Origin: an uncultured Granulosicoccus sp.
GTDB lineage: Bacteria > Pseudomonadota > Gammaproteobacteria > Granulosicoccales > Granulosicoccaceae
Assembly: GCA_938016235.1 (NCBI GenBank)
Contig: CALLPU010000022.1
Span: 1-7,466, forward strand
Length of the DNA stretch: 7,466 nt
Direction: 5' to 3'
Position 1 is the first letter of the stretch; every line of letters begins with the position of its first letter. Under the pieces are notes generated by a model, which was not told where the DNA came from, searched no databases, and was given only the letters and a program-made list of their open reading frames with translations. The translations under genes and the position numbers were made by a program. Shown piece after piece: positions 5,460 through 7,466 of this stretch.

Positions 5460-6577
5460 GCCGACCCAGCGCTCAGTGATGTGGCATCACGGCGTGAACT
5501 ACCCAATAACCACTGCCAACCCACTCGTCGCGCCAGCAGCACAACAATTAACAGCGCAACAGCCAGATGAATCGGCCAGAGACCGACCCACGCCGGTACC
5601 GTTCCGGCTGCTATCCATTTGCGCATCAGCACCAGCAGATTGGCGTAGGGAATGTAAATCAGTATGGCCACCGCTATTTTTCCGAAGCGCCCTTCCCGTG
5701 GCGACGTGTAGCTCAGTGGCACAGCCAGCAACGCGAGCAGCAACGCAGCCAATGGAATGGATATTCGCCATTGCAACTCGGCCTGGTCAGCCGTATCACC
5801 TGTCCCCCAAAGATCTGACAGTGGTTTGCCTTTGATGATCAAACGAGGCTCTCCTGTGTCCTCTCTGGGCCTCAAGATGCCCTGACGCTTGAAATCGGTG
5901 ACGGTGTATTCGCCGTTTCCCGGTTGCCCGACACTGGTTTGCCCATCGGTGAAGATCAGATACTCGTCGCCACTGTCCTGATCCACCTGATACGACGCAA
6001 TGCGTGCGGAGTCCACGGCAGGTGGGTTATCGCCTCTCTGGCGGTACATGAAGACGTCATTGAACTGCGTTCTATCCGGATTGCTCTGCCGAGCGAAGAA
6101 CACCGTGTTGCCATCACTGGATTCAATGAATTTTCCGGGTGTGATGAGGCTTAGCGCAGACTGCTCACGTATCTGCTGCTTGAGCATTTGTTCATAGCGC
6201 GCCGCCCAGGGAGAGGCGAAAATCGTTAAAACGGTGATCATGACGACGCCGATCAGTCCAATGACAGCGGTAGGACGCAACAGATCCCCCCAGCCCACGC
6301 CACACGCCTGCATGACCGACATTTCGTTATCGCGATAAAAACGCCCGTGCGCCAGAAGGATGCCCAGATACAAACCGAGTGGAATCAATGTGACGAGCAA
6401 GCTTATGGATTTCACACCTACTAGTATGAGTAGCATGTCAGCCTGTATCGCACCATCTGTGACACTCGACAGGCTGCGACCGAGTACATTGCCTACCATG
6501 ATGACCAGCAGCACTATCAATACCGCCATCCAGGTCAGCAGCATTTCCTTCATCAGATATCGATCGAGTATGCGCAC
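5456..6577 (-). CDS. lptF: LPS export ABC transporter permease LptF
   Basis: Partner permease of LptG in the LptB2FG extractor. The 373 residues compare with 366 in E. coli. Membrane segments are seen at about 12-33, 54-75, 101-121, 272-290, 298-318 and 331-349, with the periplasmic jellyroll domain (about 125-265) between the third and fourth. Family marks are ILDRYLMKE at the N-terminus, the coupling segment NEMSVMQACGVGW (84-96), the ASPWAARYEQ turn (121-130), ELQWRISIPLA (267-277) and VPLSYTSPREGRFGK (286-300), the last like E. coli VPLSVVNPRQGR. The start is GTG at 6577: an in-frame TAA lies 9 bp upstream (6586-6584), so nothing longer is possible, and the next ATG (residue 9) would cut the conserved N-terminus. 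No obvious Shine-Dalgarno is present. First gene of the lptF-lptG unit, divergent from pepA as in E. coli. Confidence 0.95.
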   Translation of the reverse strand: MRILDRYLMKEMLLTWMAVLIVLLVIMVGNVLGRSLSSVTDGAIQADMLLILVGVKSISLLVTLIPLGLYLGILLAHGRFYRDNEMSVMQACGVGWGDLLRPTAVIGLIGVVMITVLTIFASPWAARYEQMLKQQIREQSALSLITPGKFIESSDGNTVFFARQSNPDRTQFNDVFMYRQRGDNPPAVDSARIASYQVDQDSGDEYLIFTDGQTSVGQPGNGEYTVTDFKRQGILRPREDTGEPRLIIKGKPLSDLWGTGDTADQAELQWRISIPLAALLLALLAVPLSYTSPREGRFGKIAVAILIYIPYANLLVLMRKWIAAGTVPAWVGLWPIHLAVALLIVVLLARRVGWQWLLGSSRRDATSLSAGSA

Positions 6578-6691
6578 AGAAATTTAGCCCGGACTATTGA
6601 TGAAACTCAAGACGCGTCGTCTACAGCTGATGATAAACAGTACACTATCAACGGATCTATTCCTTTAAACCTGCCATTGGTGTTATAGCGC
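6578..6691. promoter_or_regulatory. Divergent lptF/pepA intergenic promoter region
   Basis: The 114 bp between the divergent starts of lptF and pepA must carry promoters in both directions, an inference from the gene layout. On the lptF strand TTGATA (6655-6650) is a 5/6 match to -35, but no good -10 follows at standard spacing. On the pepA side TATAGC (6684-6689) is a weak -10-like element with no matching -35. I see no convincing operator or hairpin. Confidence 0.35.
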
Positions 6692-7466
6692 ATGGAAATC
6701 AAAGTCACTACTCGATTACCCGCAGCTGCTGAGAATGCCTGCCACATTCTCTTTGTTTTTTCCGACGGGAAGCTCACCGGCTCAGCTCGCAAGATCGACG
6801 CTGAATCGCAGGGAATCATCAAGTCTCTGCTCCAATCCGGCGACTACTCAGGTAAGTGCGGCCAGGTTCACGTGTTCCATGGCCTTAGCGGGTCACCCGC
6901 TACGCGTGTGCTGCTGGTGGGACTGGGCAGTCGTGCCAATGCCAATGCCGCTACCTGGCGCGATGCCACACACGCGGCCGCCAAGGCGCTGCATGCAACC
7001 AGCGCATCGGTTGCGTTAACGGATTGCCTGGCCACCATCAAGATTGCCGATCTCTCGTCTGCACAGATGGCCGAGCAGTTCAGTTGCCAACTGGTTAATG
7101 AAGCCTACGTCTTTGATTTGCACCCCGGCATCAAGAAAGTATCGAGTGCCACGCTGGATAACTGTGTTTTCAGTATCGACAAGAAAAACAAGGAGGCGGT
7201 AACCACTGGTGTTCGCCGCGGTACCGCCACCGGGCACGGCATGGCCTTGACCAGGGATCTGGGTAACCTTGCGCCGAATTTCTGCACACCGGAGTATCTG
7301 AGTACAACGGCCATTGAGCTGTCTGATCAGTACGACAAGCTGACTACAACCATTGTTGACGAGTCAGAAATGGAAACCCTGGGTATGGGGGCGTTGCTGG
7401 CAGTGTCCCAGGGTAGTGCGCAGCCTGCGAAATTGATCGTCATGAACTATCAGGGTAAGAAACGCG
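6692..7466 (+). CDS. pepA: Leucyl aminopeptidase PepA (partial, C-terminal catalytic domain off window)
   Basis: Cytosolic M17 metallo-aminopeptidase that removes N-terminal residues. In E. coli the hexamer also binds DNA, acting as an accessory factor for XerCD recombination at cer and as a repressor of carAB. The 258 visible codons contain no stop. They cover the N-terminal macro-like domain (about 1-150, with RVLLVGLGSR at about 73-82) and the link into the catalytic domain: GVRRGTATGHGMALTRDLGNLAPNFCTPEYL (about 173-203, given as the family marker DLGNLPPN-C-P-YL) and GMGALLAVSQGSAQPAKLIVM (about 230-250). The metal ligands and the NTDAEGR signature would come next and are not in view, so activity cannot be judged. 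The start ATG at 6692 has only a weak GGTG upstream. Divergent from lptF. Confidence 0.93.
   Translation, partial: MEIKVTTRLPAAAENACHILFVFSDGKLTGSARKIDAESQGIIKSLLQSGDYSGKCGQVHVFHGLSGSPATRVLLVGLGSRANANAATWRDATHAAAKALHATSASVALTDCLATIKIADLSSAQMAEQFSCQLVNEAYVFDLHPGIKKVSSATLDNCVFSIDKKNKEAVTTGVRRGTATGHGMALTRDLGNLAPNFCTPEYLSTTAIELSDQYDKLTTTIVDESEMETLGMGALLAVSQGSAQPAKLIVMNYQGKKR

Noticed and set aside
4933..5835. Plus-strand Ser/Pro/Thr-rich open frames across lptG and lptF
   Set aside because: They are antisense to clearly recognised membrane protein genes and have no family features of their own.
704..7466. A functional xerD-pepA recombination module (PepA is a XerCD accessory at plasmid cer sites in E. 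coli)
   Set aside because: The genes are about 5 kb apart on different transcripts, and each sits in its usual housekeeping neighbourhood. No cer-like site was seen.

Overview
The window looks like chromosomal DNA of a gammaproteobacterium. The evidence is a set of single-copy housekeeping genes in familiar gammaproteobacterial neighbourhoods: xerD followed by dsbC, and lptF-lptG divergent from pepA. Protein-level matches to the E. coli families are strong, including identical cysteine spacing in DsbC and a constant offset of the catalytic residues in XerD. I cannot name a genus from this sequence. No phage, transposon, CRISPR, rRNA or tRNA signal was seen.

Layout, left to right. (1) Positions 1-1666, minus strand: xerD (tyrosine recombinase for chromosome dimer resolution), then dsbC (periplasmic disulfide isomerase), which runs off the left edge without its C-terminus. 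(2) Positions 1682-2935, plus strand: moeA (molybdenum cofactor synthesis), back to back with xerD; the two ATG starts may be only 15 bp apart. A strong hairpin follows moeA. (3) Positions 3089-3451, minus strand: a 120-residue protein made almost wholly of Lys/Ala/Gly/Arg hexapeptides, resembling the histone H1 tail and bacterial H1-like proteins such as AlgP. It has no acidic or aromatic residues. (4) Positions 3452-3867: a noncoding stretch rich in inverted repeats. It includes a terminator-like hairpin with eight Ts in the 5' leader of the histone-like gene. (5) Positions 3868-4278, plus strand: a small RDD-family membrane protein. (6) Positions 4332-6577, minus strand: lptF and lptG, overlapping by ATGA, encoding the permease pair of the LPS export ABC transporter. 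(7) From 6692, plus strand: pepA (leucyl aminopeptidase), cut by the right edge before its metal-binding catalytic domain.

Most genes are independent housekeeping functions, not one pathway. LptF and LptG form one complex, and xerD-dsbC is probably one transcription unit. The part most worth attention is the 3089-3867 block: a lysine-rich nucleoid-type protein preceded by a long, structured leader that looks able to terminate or attenuate its own transcription. The protein class is known; the leader architecture is my inference from the sequence.
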